From contig NZ_CP109078.1 in the NCBI RefSeq assembly GCF_035917455.1, positions 5,564,001-5,628,000 of the forward strand: DNA of 64,000 bases, read 5' to 3'. This DNA is from Micromonospora sp. NBC_01796 (GTDB taxonomy: Bacteria > Actinomycetota > Actinomycetes > Mycobacteriales > Micromonosporaceae). The notes beneath the pieces were generated by a model. The model did not search any database, was not told the DNA's origin, and saw only the letters and a program-made list of their open reading frames with translations. Made by a program: the position numbers and the translations under genes. Shown here piece after piece: positions 44,169 through 53,613 of the stretch (positions are counted from its first letter, which is position 1; each line of letters begins with the position of its first letter).

Positions 44169-44741
44169 TCAGCCGACCTTGACGACCGAGGCCGGCCAGC
44201 TGTCCTGGAACACCTGGCTGCCGGTGTCGCCGCTGATCCGGGTACCGGCGAAGAGGTTGCTCACCCGGTTCGCCTCGGCGGTGCTCGGGTACGGGTTGGT
44301 GCAACTCGTACCGGCGCTGCCGCCGGACATCAGCAGGGAGCAGTTGCCGTTGTAGTTGTCGGGCAGGCCGAGGATGTGGCCGATCTCGTGCGTCATGATC
44401 CGCAGCGGGCTGTACTGCGCGGCCTGCTGGGTGTCGATGTAGACCCGGCCGTTGCCCAGGCTGGTCCGCACGGCGTACGAGCCGCCGCCGGTGATCTGGT
44501 AGATCCGCAGGTTGGACCCGCAGCCCGAGGAGAGGGTGAGGTTGACGGTCGCGTTGTTCCAGATCGTGGCGGCCTGGTTGGCGATCCCGGCATAACTGCC
44601 GGCCTGGCTGGTGTTGTAGCAGACCGTCGCCTGGATCGACACGTCCGCCGATGCCGGCGGGCTGGCGACCGTGGCGCCGATCATGGCACCTGCCGTCGTC
44701 ACGATTGCGACCAGGAGCCGGCTGACTCTTCGTGAGGTCAT
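44169..44741 (-). CDS. snpA: snapalysin-type secreted metalloprotease (M7)
   Basis: A small secreted zinc protease of 190 residues. A signal peptide of about 32 residues ends PPASA/DV. The zinc motif is THEIGHILGLPDNY, i.e. HExxHxxGxxD with Asp as third ligand, the form special to snapalysins; the Met-turn follows in CSLLMSGGSAG. Four cysteines suit disulfides. ATG 44741 has GGAGAG seven bases upstream. No propeptide of usual length is visible and no LysR-type regulator is next to it, unlike Streptomyces snpA loci. The upstream patch 44778-44835 is strikingly AT-rich and probably holds its promoter. Confidence 0.9.
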   Translation of the reverse strand: MTSRRVSRLLVAIVTTAGAMIGATVASPPASADVSIQATVCYNTSQAGSYAGIANQAATIWNNATVNLTLSSGCGSNLRIYQITGGGSYAVRTSLGNGRVYIDTQQAAQYSPLRIMTHEIGHILGLPDNYNGNCSLLMSGGSAGTSCTNPYPSTAEANRVSNLFAGTRISGDTGSQVFQDSWPASVVKVG

Positions 44742-44970
44742 AGCTCACTCTCCAATGCTTGCCGAGGGGTGCCAGGATCTTAAACATTCAGATATGTCGA
44801 TTTCAATATCCTCTTATGTCAGATGATCTGGTATGAGAGGGCGCCTCTGTTGATCTGCGGGGATCAGGACGGGCCCACGGCGGCGGGGAGTGGGTGCACG
44901 GTGCCAGATGGCGAAACTTCCAGGTCGGTGGCGAGGTAAACCCCGGGCGGGGGCTATGCGTCAAAGGTGC

Positions 44971-45687
44971 ATGACACGCCAGCGCGTACCGTTTCTCGCA
45001 TTTGTGGTCGTCGTGCTCGCCGCCGGCTGCACGACGGCCGGCCGGGGCGGCCCGGCCACCCCGCAGCCGACCGGCGGCACGCCGGCGGTCGGACCGTCGT
45101 CGCCGCCCGCCGACCCCGGGGAAACGCCGGACACCCCGACCGGTCCGACCGGCTCCGATCCGTCCGCCACCGACTACCGGGTCACCTACGGCTGGGGGGT
45201 GCCGACCCGGGAGGCACGGATCAGCCACCAGGTCCGGCTGCCGGTCGTGCCGGCGCCGGGCCCGCCGCTGCCGCTGCTCGTGGAGGTACGGGTCGGTGAC
45301 CATCCGGAGGAGAACCTGACCCGGATCACCTTCGCCTTCCGGGGCGGTCCGCCCTCCTACACGCTGGCCTACGTGCCCGGGGTGGTGGCCGACGGCACCG
45401 GCGATCCGGTGTCACTGGCGGGCAACGCCTTCCTGCGGATCCAGTTCGACCCGGCGCAGGCGCACGACGAGCACGGTCGCGTCTCGGTGAGCGAGTCGCC
45501 CGGACCACGGCTGGACTATCCCACCCTGCGCGGGTACGCCCTCGCGGGCGACTTCGAGGGGCACGTCACCCACGGCCTGGGCCTTCAGGTGGCGCCCGGC
45601 AGCGACCAGGCGTTACCGGTCCGGGCCCTGGAACTCACCCGCCCGGACGGCACCCGGGTCGTCGCCGTCGACGTGCGCCGGGGCTGA
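44971..45687 (+). CDS. AMIN-like domain lipoprotein
   Basis: A 238-residue lipoprotein. The signal peptide ends VVLAAGC with lipid Cys20, followed by a Pro/Thr/Gly-rich spacer (20-65) and a beta-rich C-terminal domain (from YRVTYGW onward). The tail contains LRIQFDPAQAHD and GLQVAPGSDQALPVRALEL, resembling the actinobacterial AMIN-like domain. It should sit on the outer face of the membrane. ATG 44971 gives the best signal peptide; ATG 44956 is possible. Function unknown. Confidence 0.75.
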   Translation: MTRQRVPFLAFVVVVLAAGCTTAGRGGPATPQPTGGTPAVGPSSPPADPGETPDTPTGPTGSDPSATDYRVTYGWGVPTREARISHQVRLPVVPAPGPPLPLLVEVRVGDHPEENLTRITFAFRGGPPSYTLAYVPGVVADGTGDPVSLAGNAFLRIQFDPAQAHDEHGRVSVSESPGPRLDYPTLRGYALAGDFEGHVTHGLGLQVAPGSDQALPVRALELTRPDGTRVVAVDVRRG

Positions 45688-45704
45688 CCGACCGCGGCCG
45701 ATCA

Positions 45705-45734
45705 GCCCGCCACCGGTGTCCCGCCGTGGCGGGC
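45705..45734. terminator. hairpin between convergent genes
   Basis: A 9-bp stem, GCCCGCCAC at 45705-45713 with GTGGCGGGC at 45726-45734, and a 12-base loop. It lies between gene ends at 45687 and 45759. Confidence 0.6.
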
Positions 45735-45758
45735 GGGACCCGGATCAGACGGCGCGGT

Positions 45759-46037
45759 TCAGTGGTGCGCCTCCCGCCGTACGATCGCGATCGCCACCCG
45801 GCAGAGCTCGTCCATGTCCGGCGCGAAGCCGGCCGCGATGTCCGGGTGCAGACCGGCCCGGGTCTCGTCGAGCAGCCGCCGGCAGACCTCCTCGACCGGC
45901 TCGCCGTCATACCCGGCGCGGACCCGTTCGCTGGCCACCCGCAGGGCCGAGTTGAGCTGATCCTCCAGCGGTTCGCGCAGGCTCTCCAGAGCCGGGCTCA
46001 GCCCGCTCGGGTCCAGCGTGATGTGTGGCTCCGACAT
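45759..46037 (-). CDS. small conserved-looking acidic protein
   Basis: A 92-residue soluble protein, all helical by appearance, with acidic N-terminal half (SGLSPALESLREPLEDQLNSAL) and the sequence EEVCRRLLDETRAGLHPDIA. ATG 46037 has GGGAG five bases upstream, and codon third positions are strongly GC, so it is probably real. It starts 46 bases after the RusA-like gene stops and is likely cotranscribed with it. Function not recognised. Confidence 0.65.
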   Translation of the reverse strand: MSEPHITLDPSGLSPALESLREPLEDQLNSALRVASERVRAGYDGEPVEEVCRRLLDETRAGLHPDIAAGFAPDMDELCRVAIAIVRREAHH

Positions 46038-46083
46038 CGGTGCTCCCTTCGTCGGGTCCGCGGTACCCAGTCGCGGGCGCCGC

Positions 46084-46566
46084 TCAACCTGCCGCCGGTA
46101 TCGCGGCGACTCGAACCTCGTACGACGTCGTCTCCGCCGGCTCCTCCCGGAACGACAACCGGCGGATCTGCCGGTTGTCGAGGTACAGCTTGACGTCGAC
46201 CAGGGCGCCCAGGTGGGCCAGACCGATGTTGACCGCGTGTCGCTTGTCCTGGAGTACGGCGCCGACCCCGCCGAGCAGGGTTGCCGCGTCGGTGCCGTGG
46301 TGCCCGGGTGGGCAGTGCAGGACCAGGTCCAGTTCGATCGCCTCGGTCAGTGGTGTCCAGCCGCTGTCCTGGGCGGCGGCGCAGGCGGCCTCGAGCAGTG
46401 CCCGCACCCGGTTGGCCTGGCGGTGCCCGGCCGAGAAGATCGACAGTGCCTCGGTCCTCACCGGGGGCAGCCCGCTGACCTGGAAAGACAGCGTACGGGT
46501 CGAAGTGTCTCTGCTGATCGCGGGCGGGTTCACCGCCGTGACCACAGCGGTCCGAGTGTCCTGCAC
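46084..46566 (-). CDS. small protein with possible RusA-like nuclease fold
   Basis: A 160-residue protein starting at GTG 46566 with GAGGAGGT upstream. The layout resembles RusA-type resolvases: a basic NRVRALLEAACAAAQ segment, a strand IELDLVLHCPP, then HHGTDAATLLGGVGAVLQDK, where RusA has its D-x-x-N-x-x-K region, and YLDNRQIRRLSFREEP in place of the DD-x-QI motif. The Asn and Lys of the catalytic set are not all in place, so an active nuclease is doubtful. It may form an operon with the 92-residue gene that follows. No phage genes surround it. Confidence 0.6.
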   Translation of the reverse strand: MQDTRTAVVTAVNPPAISRDTSTRTLSFQVSGLPPVRTEALSIFSAGHRQANRVRALLEAACAAAQDSGWTPLTEAIELDLVLHCPPGHHGTDAATLLGGVGAVLQDKRHAVNIGLAHLGALVDVKLYLDNRQIRRLSFREEPAETTSYEVRVAAIPAAG

Positions 46567-47276
46567 AGCGGCACCTCCTCGTTGATGACGATCCTGCCGA
46601 ATGGATCGTCGGTACGGGGCGCGTTTCGCCGATCGGGCGCGCGAGCCGGAGGGCTTGGTCCGGGCGGCGTGCCGAGAGCGGGTCGGATCCGGGTCCTGCT
46701 GGTTGGTGGATCCGGGTGCGCCGGGATCCGGGTGAGCTGGCCGGCGTCGGCGGCGACCCGCTGTGATCGGAGAGCTTTCGACCACGGTATCCGACCGGCC
46801 GGCCACCGGGAATACCACTGTGGACCGGCTGAATGATCGATTTCGCTGGCCAGGACGGGGGTGAGGGGGCGCCCGGCTGGTTCGATCCTGCCGGCCGGGC
46901 GGCGCCGACGCTTCCTCCGGGTGGTGCCGCCGTACTCCGGCCGGTATGAGTCGATGTTTCTTCGCGAAATCAGCGGGTAGGTCGCAGTCAGGACAAAGCG
47001 GGCGAGGGGCAGGGCGGGCGAGGGGAGTTACCTGATGGCGAGCCGGACCAGCGCCGCGCCGAATCTGCGCGCCGGCCACCGTCGGCCTGCCGGGAACCGG
47101 TCCGGGACCGGGCCGGCGACGGTGGCGGAGGCTGGGGTGTCGTGGCGCGGGCCGGCGGACGGCGCCTGACCACGGAACGTGAACCGGTGGCCCGAGCGAG
47201 GGCTCTCAACCCGCTCGAACCACCGGCCCACAGAAGCCCTACCCAACATCCGGGCAGATATGCCGAACCGGATCGT
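46567..47276. other. 710-base stretch without a convincing gene
   Basis: No frame here shows coding bias with a ribosome site. Open frames on both strands are extensions of neighbours with Arg/Pro-rich, low-quality translations. The right end holds a hairpin (47184-47226). The AT-richer part near 46770-46830 probably contains the promoter of the leftward RusA-like gene. Confidence 0.5.
47184..47226 (-). terminator. hairpin downstream of trpEG
   Basis: Outer arms CCGGTGG (47184-47190) / CCACCGG (47220-47226) and inner arms GAGCG / CGCTC form an interrupted stem 50 bases after the trpEG stop. No T tract; terminator function is inferred from position. Confidence 0.45.
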
Positions 47277-49190
47277 TCACCGTGCCGGTGCCGCCGGGGT
47301 CGGCAGCAACTCGCCGAGCAACTCGCCCAGGACCGCCAGGCCGTCCTGGCTGAGCACGGACTCGGGATGGAACTGCACCCCGGCGAAGGTCGGACCGCGC
47401 AGGGCGTGCACCGCCCCGTCCCCGCCGTCGCGGGCGACCCGGACCGGCCCGTACGCGGTGACCAGCTCGTCGGCCCCGGCCAGGGCGGTGAAGGTGGAGT
47501 AGAATCCGACCCGCCGTACGGTCCCGAACAGGTCGACCTCACGTTGCAGCCCCTGGTACGGCGCGTCCCGCCGGTGCAGGCGCAGCCCGAGCAGCCCGGA
47601 CAGCAACTGGTGACCGAGGCAGATGGCGAGTGTGGGCCGACCCTGCTCCAGCAACCCGGTGAGCAGGCCCCGCAGGGACGCCATCTTCGGGTCGTCGAGC
47701 TGGTTCGGGTCACCCGGACCGGGTCCCACCACGACCAGGTCGGCCCGGTCCGCCCCCACCGCGTCACCGGCGTCGTGCCAGGGGCGCAGCTCGACGGCGA
47801 GGCCGAGGGCCCGCAACTGGTGGGCCAGCATGCCGGTGAAGGTGTCCTCCCCGTCGACGATCAGCACCCGCCGGCCGGCCAGCGCCGGCACCAGGGCGGC
47901 GCCGGGGGCGCGCTGCTCCAGCCAGAACCGGGCGAGCCGGTCGTTGCGGGCGGCCAGCGCGGCCCGTACGGCCGGGTCGTCGGCCAGCCGGTCCGGCAGC
48001 CCCGCGGCCCGGACCGGGGCGGCCGGGCGCAACCCGAGCGCGGCGAGCACCCCGGCCGCCTTGGCGTGGGTCTCGGCCACCTCCCCCTCGGGCGTCGAGT
48101 GGCGGACCAGGGTCGCCCCGACCGACACCCGCAGCGCCCCGGCCGGGGAGATCTCCGCGGTACGGATCAGGATCGGTGCGTCGAGGGTCTGCCGTCCCTC
48201 GTCGTCCACCCCGAGCAGGGCCAGCACCCCGGCGTAGTAGGCCCGTCCCCGTCCCTGCTCCCGCCGGGCGATCACCCGGCAGGCGTTCTCCATCGGGGAG
48301 CCGGTCACCGTCGGGGCGAACATCGTCTCGCGCAGCACGTCGCGTACGTCCAGCGAGCCACGGCCGGCGAGCAGGTACTCGGTGTGGACCAGATGCGACA
48401 TCTCCTTCAGGTACGGCCCCACCACCTGACCGCCCTGCTCGGCCACCGTCGCCATCATCTTCAGTTCCTCGTCGAGCACCATGTACAGCTCGTCGGTCTC
48501 CTTCGGGTCGGCGAGGAAACGCAGCAGCGCGTCCCGGTCCGCCGGTCCGTCCGGGTGCCGGAAGGTGCCGCTGATCGGGTTCATCATCGCCAGCCCGTCC
48601 TCGACGCTGACGTGCCGCTCCGGGCTCGCCCCTACCAGGATCCGGGTGCCGGTGTGCACCACGAAGGTCCAGTAGGCGCCGCGTTCGGCGGTCAGCAGCC
48701 GGCGCAGCGCGGCCAGGGCGGCGGTCAGTGGCGGTCCGACCAGGTTCGCCCGATAACTGCGGTGGATCACGAAGTTGGCGCCCTCGCCCCGGCCGATCTC
48801 CTCCCGCAGGACCTGCCGGGTGATCTCCGCGTACTCCTCGTCGGGGAGGTCGAAGGCGCCGCCCTCGGTGCGTACCGGCTGGTCCGGCAGGGCCGCCAGG
48901 GCGCGGTCCAACGGAACCCGCTGGTGCGCGCCGATGGTCAGGCACTCCAGCGGGGCACCGTCGTCGACGCAGGCGAACCCGCGCTCGGCGATCTGCCGGT
49001 ACGGAACCAGCGCCAGGGTCCGGGCACCGGCCGGGCCGCCGGGCAGGGGGATGTCGGCGAGCCGGTCGACCGTACGCAGCTCCCCGGTGAACACCTCCAG
49101 CTCCGGGGCGTCGGCGCGCCGGATGATCGCGAACGGGCCGGGGTCGGTACCGGCGGCGATCGTGGCGAGCAGGTGCGGGAGCAGGTCCAT
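47277..49190 (-). CDS. trpEG: fused anthranilate synthase TrpE-TrpG
   Basis: A 637-residue fusion. The chorismate-binding half (about 1-430) contains ANFVIHRSYRANL, VGASPERHVSVEDG, MNPISGTFRHPDG and APTVTGSPMENACRVI. The glutamine amidotransferase half (about 440-637) has the nucleophile loop LAICLGHQLLSGL and the catalytic FHPES. Fusion in this order also occurs in PhzE (ADIC synthase). The upstream Trp-codon leader and attenuator argue for anthranilate synthesis for tryptophan, or a Trp-regulated secondary pathway. ATG 49190 is preceded by GAGGAG. No other trp genes are adjacent, so this may be a second, specialised copy. Confidence 0.88.
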   Translation of the reverse strand: MDLLPHLLATIAAGTDPGPFAIIRRADAPELEVFTGELRTVDRLADIPLPGGPAGARTLALVPYRQIAERGFACVDDGAPLECLTIGAHQRVPLDRALAALPDQPVRTEGGAFDLPDEEYAEITRQVLREEIGRGEGANFVIHRSYRANLVGPPLTAALAALRRLLTAERGAYWTFVVHTGTRILVGASPERHVSVEDGLAMMNPISGTFRHPDGPADRDALLRFLADPKETDELYMVLDEELKMMATVAEQGGQVVGPYLKEMSHLVHTEYLLAGRGSLDVRDVLRETMFAPTVTGSPMENACRVIARREQGRGRAYYAGVLALLGVDDEGRQTLDAPILIRTAEISPAGALRVSVGATLVRHSTPEGEVAETHAKAAGVLAALGLRPAAPVRAAGLPDRLADDPAVRAALAARNDRLARFWLEQRAPGAALVPALAGRRVLIVDGEDTFTGMLAHQLRALGLAVELRPWHDAGDAVGADRADLVVVGPGPGDPNQLDDPKMASLRGLLTGLLEQGRPTLAICLGHQLLSGLLGLRLHRRDAPYQGLQREVDLFGTVRRVGFYSTFTALAGADELVTAYGPVRVARDGGDGAVHALRGPTFAGVQFHPESVLSQDGLAVLGELLGELLPTPAAPAR

Positions 49191-49210
49191 GGGCGTCTCC
49201 TCGGGCCGGG

Positions 49211-49274
49211 GGCCGTCCGGCGCGGCGGCCGGGGAGTGAGGGGAACGCTGGCGGCCGCCGCGCTGGGCGGCCGC
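49211..49274 (-). promoter_or_regulatory. transcription attenuator of trpEG
   Basis: Read leftward from the leader stop, segment 1 (49274-49266) pairs perfectly with segment 2 (49259-49251) in a 9-bp stem. Segment 2 can instead pair with segment 3 (49230-49223), and segment 3 with segment 4 (GGCCG/CGGCC across 49226-49215). These mutually exclusive stems directly follow a Trp-rich leader. No T tract is present, as is common in GC-rich actinomycetes. Confidence 0.65.
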
Positions 49275-49283
49275 GTGGAAGAA

Positions 49284-49343
49284 CTACGCGCGGAGGTCGG
49301 CCGCCGGGTTGGCGGGCCACCAGAATTCGGATCGCGCGAGCAT
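49284..49343 (-). CDS. trpL: trp leader peptide (TrpL-type)
   Basis: ATG at 49343 opens a 19-codon frame, MLARSEFWWPANPAADLRA, ending at TAG 49284-49286. It has adjacent Trp codons followed by a Pro-Ala-Asn-Pro-Ala-Ala stretch, closely resembling Streptomyces trp leader peptides, which contain tandem Trp codons followed by TAHPAA. The frame lies 93 bases before the trpEG start and just ahead of alternative hairpins. Ribosome stalling at the Trp codons when charged tRNA-Trp is low would favour read-through. Confidence 0.8.
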   Translation of the reverse strand: MLARSEFWWPANPAADLRA

Positions 49344-49517
49344 GTTCCGGACGCTACGACCCGCCCCAACCAGCGCTCGCGACCGGCCCGCCCGACGTCC
49401 ACCAGGTGGACCGGAATCGGCCAGCCGATCGTCGGGGATCGATGCGGTACGCATGTTCGGGGTACCGGTCGGGTGCCGGCGGCCGGCGCCGTGGGCGTAC
49501 CGGCGACACCCGTTGGG

Positions 49518-49523
49518 TACGGT
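49518..49523 (+). promoter_or_regulatory. candidate -10 box of a leaderless transcript
   Basis: TACGGT ends eight bases before the ATG at 49532, and no ribosome site is present. Same layout as the boxes before the genes at 7012 and 22458. Confidence 0.4.
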
Positions 49524-49531
49524 GGCCGGCG

Positions 49532-50902
49532 ATGAACATTCTCGCGCTCGACCTGGGCACCTCGTCGGTACGGGGGCTGGTCCTCGACAGTGACGCCGTC
49601 CCGCTGCCCGGTGCCCTGGCGCGCCGGAAGATGGCCATCACCATCGGCGACGACGGTGCCGCGACCCTGGACGCCGCCGACTACCTGGCCGCGCTCGAAG
49701 CCTGCCTCGACGAGCTGAACGAGGCCGGGCACCTCGACCACATCGGCCTGGTCGCCACCGCCGCCCAGTGGCACTCGGTGCTCCCGCTCGACCAGCACGG
49801 AAACCCGCTCGGCCCGGTGCTGACCTGGCTCGACAGTCGCTCGTCACCACCGGCAACCCAGCCCGGCCCGGCGGACCCGGCGGACTTCCACCACCGTACG
49901 GGGACCTGGTGGCACCGGTTCTACTGGACCGTACGGCTGCCCTGGCTGCGCGAGTCGCTGGGACTTCGCCCGGCGCGTTTTGTCGGACTGGTCGAGTACG
50001 CCTTCGGCGCCCTGCTCGAACACGCCCCGATGTCGGTCTCCCAGGCCTCCGGCACCGGCCTGCTCGACCTGCGCACCCTGGACTGGGACGCCGAGGCGTG
50101 CGCCCTGGCCGAGGCGGGTCGCACCGAGTTGCCGGAGCTGGCGGCGGTGGACTGGACCGGACGGCTGCGCGCCGACTACGGCCGCCGCTGGCCGGGGCTG
50201 CGTGACGTACCGTGGGCCGCTCCGACCGGCGACGGGGCGGCGTCCAACGTGGGGTCCGGCTGCGTCGACCCGTACCGGGCGGCGGTCACCGTCGGCACGT
50301 CGGCGGCCGTCCGGTTGGTCCAGGCGGCGCCCGCCGGTGCCATCCTGCCGCCGTTGCCGGAGGGGCTCTGGCGGTACCGGGTGGACCACCGGCACGTGGT
50401 CACCGGCACCGCCTACTCGGCCGGCGGCAACCTCTTCGCCTGGGCGAAGAAGGTCCTCCTGCTGCCGTCGGGTGCGGAACTGGAAGAGGCCCTGGCCGCG
50501 ATCGAACCCGGCGGCGGTCTGGTCGCCGACCCCCGGCTGGGTGGGGACCGGCCGCCGGGTCTCGCCCCGGCCGGCTCCGGCAAGGTGTATGGCCTGAGTT
50601 TCGGCACCCGGGCGGTGGACATCTTCGCCGGCCTGATGGAGGCCCTGTGCCGGCAGGTGGCGGCCGACCTCGCCGAGATCGAATCCACCGTGGACTACCC
50701 GGTCGAGGTGGTGCTCGGCGGTGGTGCGGTGGCCGCGTCACAGTGGTGGCGGCAGGCTTTCGTGGCCGCGCTGGCCCCCCGCCAGGTCAGCCACGTACGC
50801 AATCCGGAGATCGGTGCGACCGGAGCGGCATTGATCGCGATCGGTCGCTTCCACGACGGGGTCGGTCTCGAACGCATCAGCCGGACGGATGAGGGCCGAT
50901 AG
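49532..50902 (+). CDS. FGGY-family carbohydrate kinase
   Basis: A sugar kinase of 456 residues. The N-terminal phosphate-1 motif is LALDLGTSSVRGLVLD, the FGGY_N domain covers roughly 1-230, and VTVGTSAAVRLV is the phosphate-2 region. The C-terminal FGGY signature includes VEVVLGGGAVAASQWWRQAFVAAL (adenosine motif) and NPEIGATGAALIA. Gluconate or a related polyol/ketose is the likely substrate, as gluconokinases have similar length, but no sugar genes surround it. ATG 49532 fits the family N-terminus exactly and probably begins a leaderless message. It is divergent from trpEG. Confidence 0.85.
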   Translation: MNILALDLGTSSVRGLVLDSDAVPLPGALARRKMAITIGDDGAATLDAADYLAALEACLDELNEAGHLDHIGLVATAAQWHSVLPLDQHGNPLGPVLTWLDSRSSPPATQPGPADPADFHHRTGTWWHRFYWTVRLPWLRESLGLRPARFVGLVEYAFGALLEHAPMSVSQASGTGLLDLRTLDWDAEACALAEAGRTELPELAAVDWTGRLRADYGRRWPGLRDVPWAAPTGDGAASNVGSGCVDPYRAAVTVGTSAAVRLVQAAPAGAILPPLPEGLWRYRVDHRHVVTGTAYSAGGNLFAWAKKVLLLPSGAELEEALAAIEPGGGLVADPRLGGDRPPGLAPAGSGKVYGLSFGTRAVDIFAGLMEALCRQVAADLAEIESTVDYPVEVVLGGGAVAASQWWRQAFVAALAPRQVSHVRNPEIGATGAALIAIGRFHDGVGLERISRTDEGR

Positions 50903-51042
50903 GCGACTCCGACACCAGGGGCTGGGCCGCAGTATCCTTCCTGTGCCGCGCTGCTGTTCGGATGGTTGACAGGGCTCTCCTACCTGGTTGAGATGAACCC
51001 CGCTCCTCGACGTGCCCGGCATCGAGGAAAGTAGGAGGCGTG

Positions 51043-53613
51043 GTGGCTGCTGCTCTTGACCCCTCGGGCAGCGGGGTGCCCAACCACCGTCGCCGCCGGC
51101 TTGACGTGCGGGTCGTACCGCATCGACGGCGGTCTCCGCTGCGCCTGCGGGACTGGCGACTGCGGGTCAAACTCGGCGCCGTGCTGATCATCCCGTCGGT
51201 GGCGTTCCTGGTGCTGGCGACCGTGCAGACCGGAACCCTGCTCGGGCAGGCCAACGTCCTGGGTGAGTTCTCCCAGGAGGTCACCATCGGCCGGCAGATC
51301 ACCGCCCTGGTGCACGAGCTGCAGCAGGAACGGGACCGGACCGCCGGTGAACTGGCCGGTGCGGCGGCCTCGGCCAGCGGTCGCGGCGACCCGGGCCAGA
51401 TCCAGGCCGCCCTCAAGTCGACCTACGACGCCGCCAACCTGGCGACGACCCGGTTGCAGGAGGCGGCGGCGCCGCTCGCCGACGCGGACGCCTCGTGGCG
51501 GATCTCCTACTCCAGGGCACTGGACGCGCTGCGCCAACTGCCCGACGTGCGGTCTGCGGTCCCGGCCGGCGTACTCAGCGTCAACACGGTGCTGGGCACG
51601 TACAACCGGGCCGTCGACGCGCTGCTGGCCCTGCTCGCCGAGCCGTCACCCGGTGACGACGAGCAGGACCTGACCGACCGGGTGCTGCGTTACGTCCAGA
51701 TCGCCCGGGTCAAGGAGATCAGCTCCCGGATCCGGGGCACGCTCTACAGTGCCGCCCGCGCCGGTCAGTACGACCTCGACGACGCGGTGGAGCTGACCGA
51801 CCTGCGGGCCCAGCAGCTCACCGCGCTCGGTGACTTCCGGGTCGCGGCGACCACCCCGCAGATCCAGCTCTACCAGCAGGCGTCGGCCGATCCCGGGTTC
51901 AAGACGGCGATCGAGATGGAGGAGGACACCATCACGGTCGGCGCCAGCGGGCCGCAGGTGCTCGTCGCCGACACCTGGTGGCGGGTCAGCCAGCAGCGGC
52001 AGGAACTGCTCCGTCAGGTCGAGGCCGCGGTGCTCGGGGACGCCGTACGCGTCGCGGAGGACCGCAGCTCCGACCAGTTGCGCCGGACCCTGCTCGTTGC
52101 CGGCGGGGTGCTGGCCGTACTCCTGATCGGTCTCGCCACCTCGATCATCATCGGCCGGTCGCTCAACCGCTCGCTGCGGATGCTGCGGGGTCAGGCCCTC
52201 CAGGTGGCCCAGATCGATCTTCCGGAGGCCCTGGAGCGGCTCCGTACGGTCGAATCGGGCGTCCCGCACATCGAGGTACCACCCGCGATCGTCCGGTCGA
52301 TGGACGAGATCGGGGAGGTGGCCGAGGCGTTCGTGGCCGTACACCGCAGCGCGGTCACGGTCGCCGTCGAGCAGGCCGTGATGCGGCGCAACGTCAACGC
52401 CATGTTCGTCAACCTCGCCCGCCGCAGCCAACTGCTGGTCGAACGCCAGCTCGAACTCCTCGACGAACTGGAACGGGAGGAGGGCGACCCGGACCAGCTC
52501 GACAACCTGTTCAAGCTCGACCACCTCGCCGCCAGGATGCGGCGTAACGACGACAGCCTGCTGGTGCTCGCCGGCACCGAGTCGACCCGGCGCTGGAACC
52601 GGCCGGTGCCGCTGTCCGCGGTGATGCTCGCCGCGGTCGCCGAGGTGGAGCAGTACCAGCGGGTCCGGCACGAGAGCGCGGACCAGCTCTACCTCGTCGG
52701 GCACGCGGTCGCGGACCTGGTCCACCTCCTCGCCGAGCTGTTGGAGAACGCCGCGACCTTCTCCCCACCGGAGACGGTGGTACGCATCTCCGGGCGTGCA
52801 CAGGCGCCGGGCGCGGGTCTGATCGAGATCGTCGACGAGGGGCTGGGGATGAGCCCGAGCGCCATCGACGAGGCGAACGCGCTGCTTGCCGTACCACCGG
52901 CGGCCGACGTCGCCGCGTCGGAGCGGATGGGCCTGTTCGTGGTCAGCCACCTGGCGGCCCGCCAGCACGTCGAGGTACGACTGTCGGCGACCGAGCACGG
53001 TGTGATGGCCTCGGTGCTGCTGCCGCCGGCACTGATGGCCGCCCAGCCGTCGCAGGCGGAGTTGGACCAGGCACCGAACCGGCGGATCCTGGCCGGGCTG
53101 CCGACCAACACGCCGCGCAACGGCTCCGGGGCGACCAGGGGGCTGCCGAACCCCGACGAGCTGCCGGTCGCCGGCCGCCCGCCCGGTCGCGGCACCTCCC
53201 GTCGACCCGCCCGCAGCGTGCCGACCCGCGCCGAGGACGTGCTGGCCCCGGCGGCCGGCGTAACGGCGGCGAACAGTACCTGGTGGTCCCGGCAGGGCAA
53301 GGCCGGCGGATCGTCGTCCGGCAGGGCGACGCCGGCCGCCGCTGCCGCACCGGTGCGCGCGGAACCGGTCACCCAGGTCACCGTGGCGGTGAACGCGAAC
53401 GGCCTGCCGGTACGGGTGCCGATGGCGCAGTTGCCCTCGGCCAACGAGCCGACGCCGCAGGTCGTACCGGTGCAACGGTACGAACCGGATCCGGACGCGG
53501 TGGGTGGCATGCTGTCCAAGTTCTACGGCGGCGTACGGCGGGCCGAAGCCGAGGAGACCACCGAGATAACCATGGCGCCGGCCGGCGCGGGCAAGGAAGA
53601 GGAGCAACAGTGA
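51043..53613 (+). CDS. cvnA: CvnA-type sensor histidine kinase with NIT domain
   Basis: A membrane sensor kinase of about 856 residues. After a basic N-terminal tail come a first helix ([21 protein letters not shown]), an extracellular nitrate/nitrite-sensing-like domain (about 65-345), a second helix ([21 protein letters not shown]), a HAMP-like segment, a DHp-type segment [19 protein letters not shown] and a HATPase domain ([19 protein letters not shown] with [11 protein letters not shown]). A Pro/Ala/Arg-rich tail of about 180 residues follows. AGGAGG at 51033-51038 suits GTG 51043 better than GTG 51040. The architecture is that of Streptomyces conservon protein A, which signals with small B, C and D partners. 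Confidence 0.88.
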   Translation: MAAALDPSGSGVPNHRRRRLDVRVVPHRRRSPLRLRDWRLRVKLGAVLIIPSVAFLVLATVQTGTLLGQANVLGEFSQEVTIGRQITALVHELQQERDRTAGELAGAAASASGRGDPGQIQAALKSTYDAANLATTRLQEAAAPLADADASWRISYSRALDALRQLPDVRSAVPAGVLSVNTVLGTYNRAVDALLALLAEPSPGDDEQDLTDRVLRYVQIARVKEISSRIRGTLYSAARAGQYDLDDAVELTDLRAQQLTALGDFRVAATTPQIQLYQQASADPGFKTAIEMEEDTITVGASGPQVLVADTWWRVSQQRQELLRQVEAAVLGDAVRVAEDRSSDQLRRTLLVAGGVLAVLLIGLATSIIIGRSLNRSLRMLRGQALQVAQIDLPEALERLRTVESGVPHIEVPPAIVRSMDEIGEVAEAFVAVHRSAVTVAVEQAVMRRNVNAMFVNLARRSQLLVERQLELLDELEREEGDPDQLDNLFKLDHLAARMRRNDDSLLVLAGTESTRRWNRPVPLSAVMLAAVAEVEQYQRVRHESADQLYLVGHAVADLVHLLAELLENAATFSPPETVVRISGRAQAPGAGLIEIVDEGLGMSPSAIDEANALLAVPPAADVAASERMGLFVVSHLAARQHVEVRLSATEHGVMASVLLPPALMAAQPSQAELDQAPNRRILAGLPTNTPRNGSGATRGLPNPDELPVAGRPPGRGTSRRPARSVPTRAEDVLAPAAGVTAANSTWWSRQGKAGGSSSGRATPAAAAAPVRAEPVTQVTVAVNANGLPVRVPMAQLPSANEPTPQVVPVQRYEPDPDAVGGMLSKFYGGVRRAEAEETTEITMAPAGAGKEEEQQ

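Noticed and set aside
46584-47080. Coding extension upstream of the RusA-like gene
   Set aside because: The frame is open, but the translation is Arg/Pro/Ser-rich and lacks any start with a ribosome site; GTG 46566 with GAGGAGGT is far better.
47180-47230. tRNA-like stem structure
   Set aside because: Complementary arms exist, but no acceptor, T-loop GTTCGAA or anticodon arrangement of a tRNA is present; a terminator is more likely.
47142-49535. 797-codon open frame on the plus strand over trpEG
   Set aside because: It is the antisense shadow of the trpEG fusion; the translation is Gly/Pro/Arg/Gln-rich without domains, and no ribosome site precedes it.
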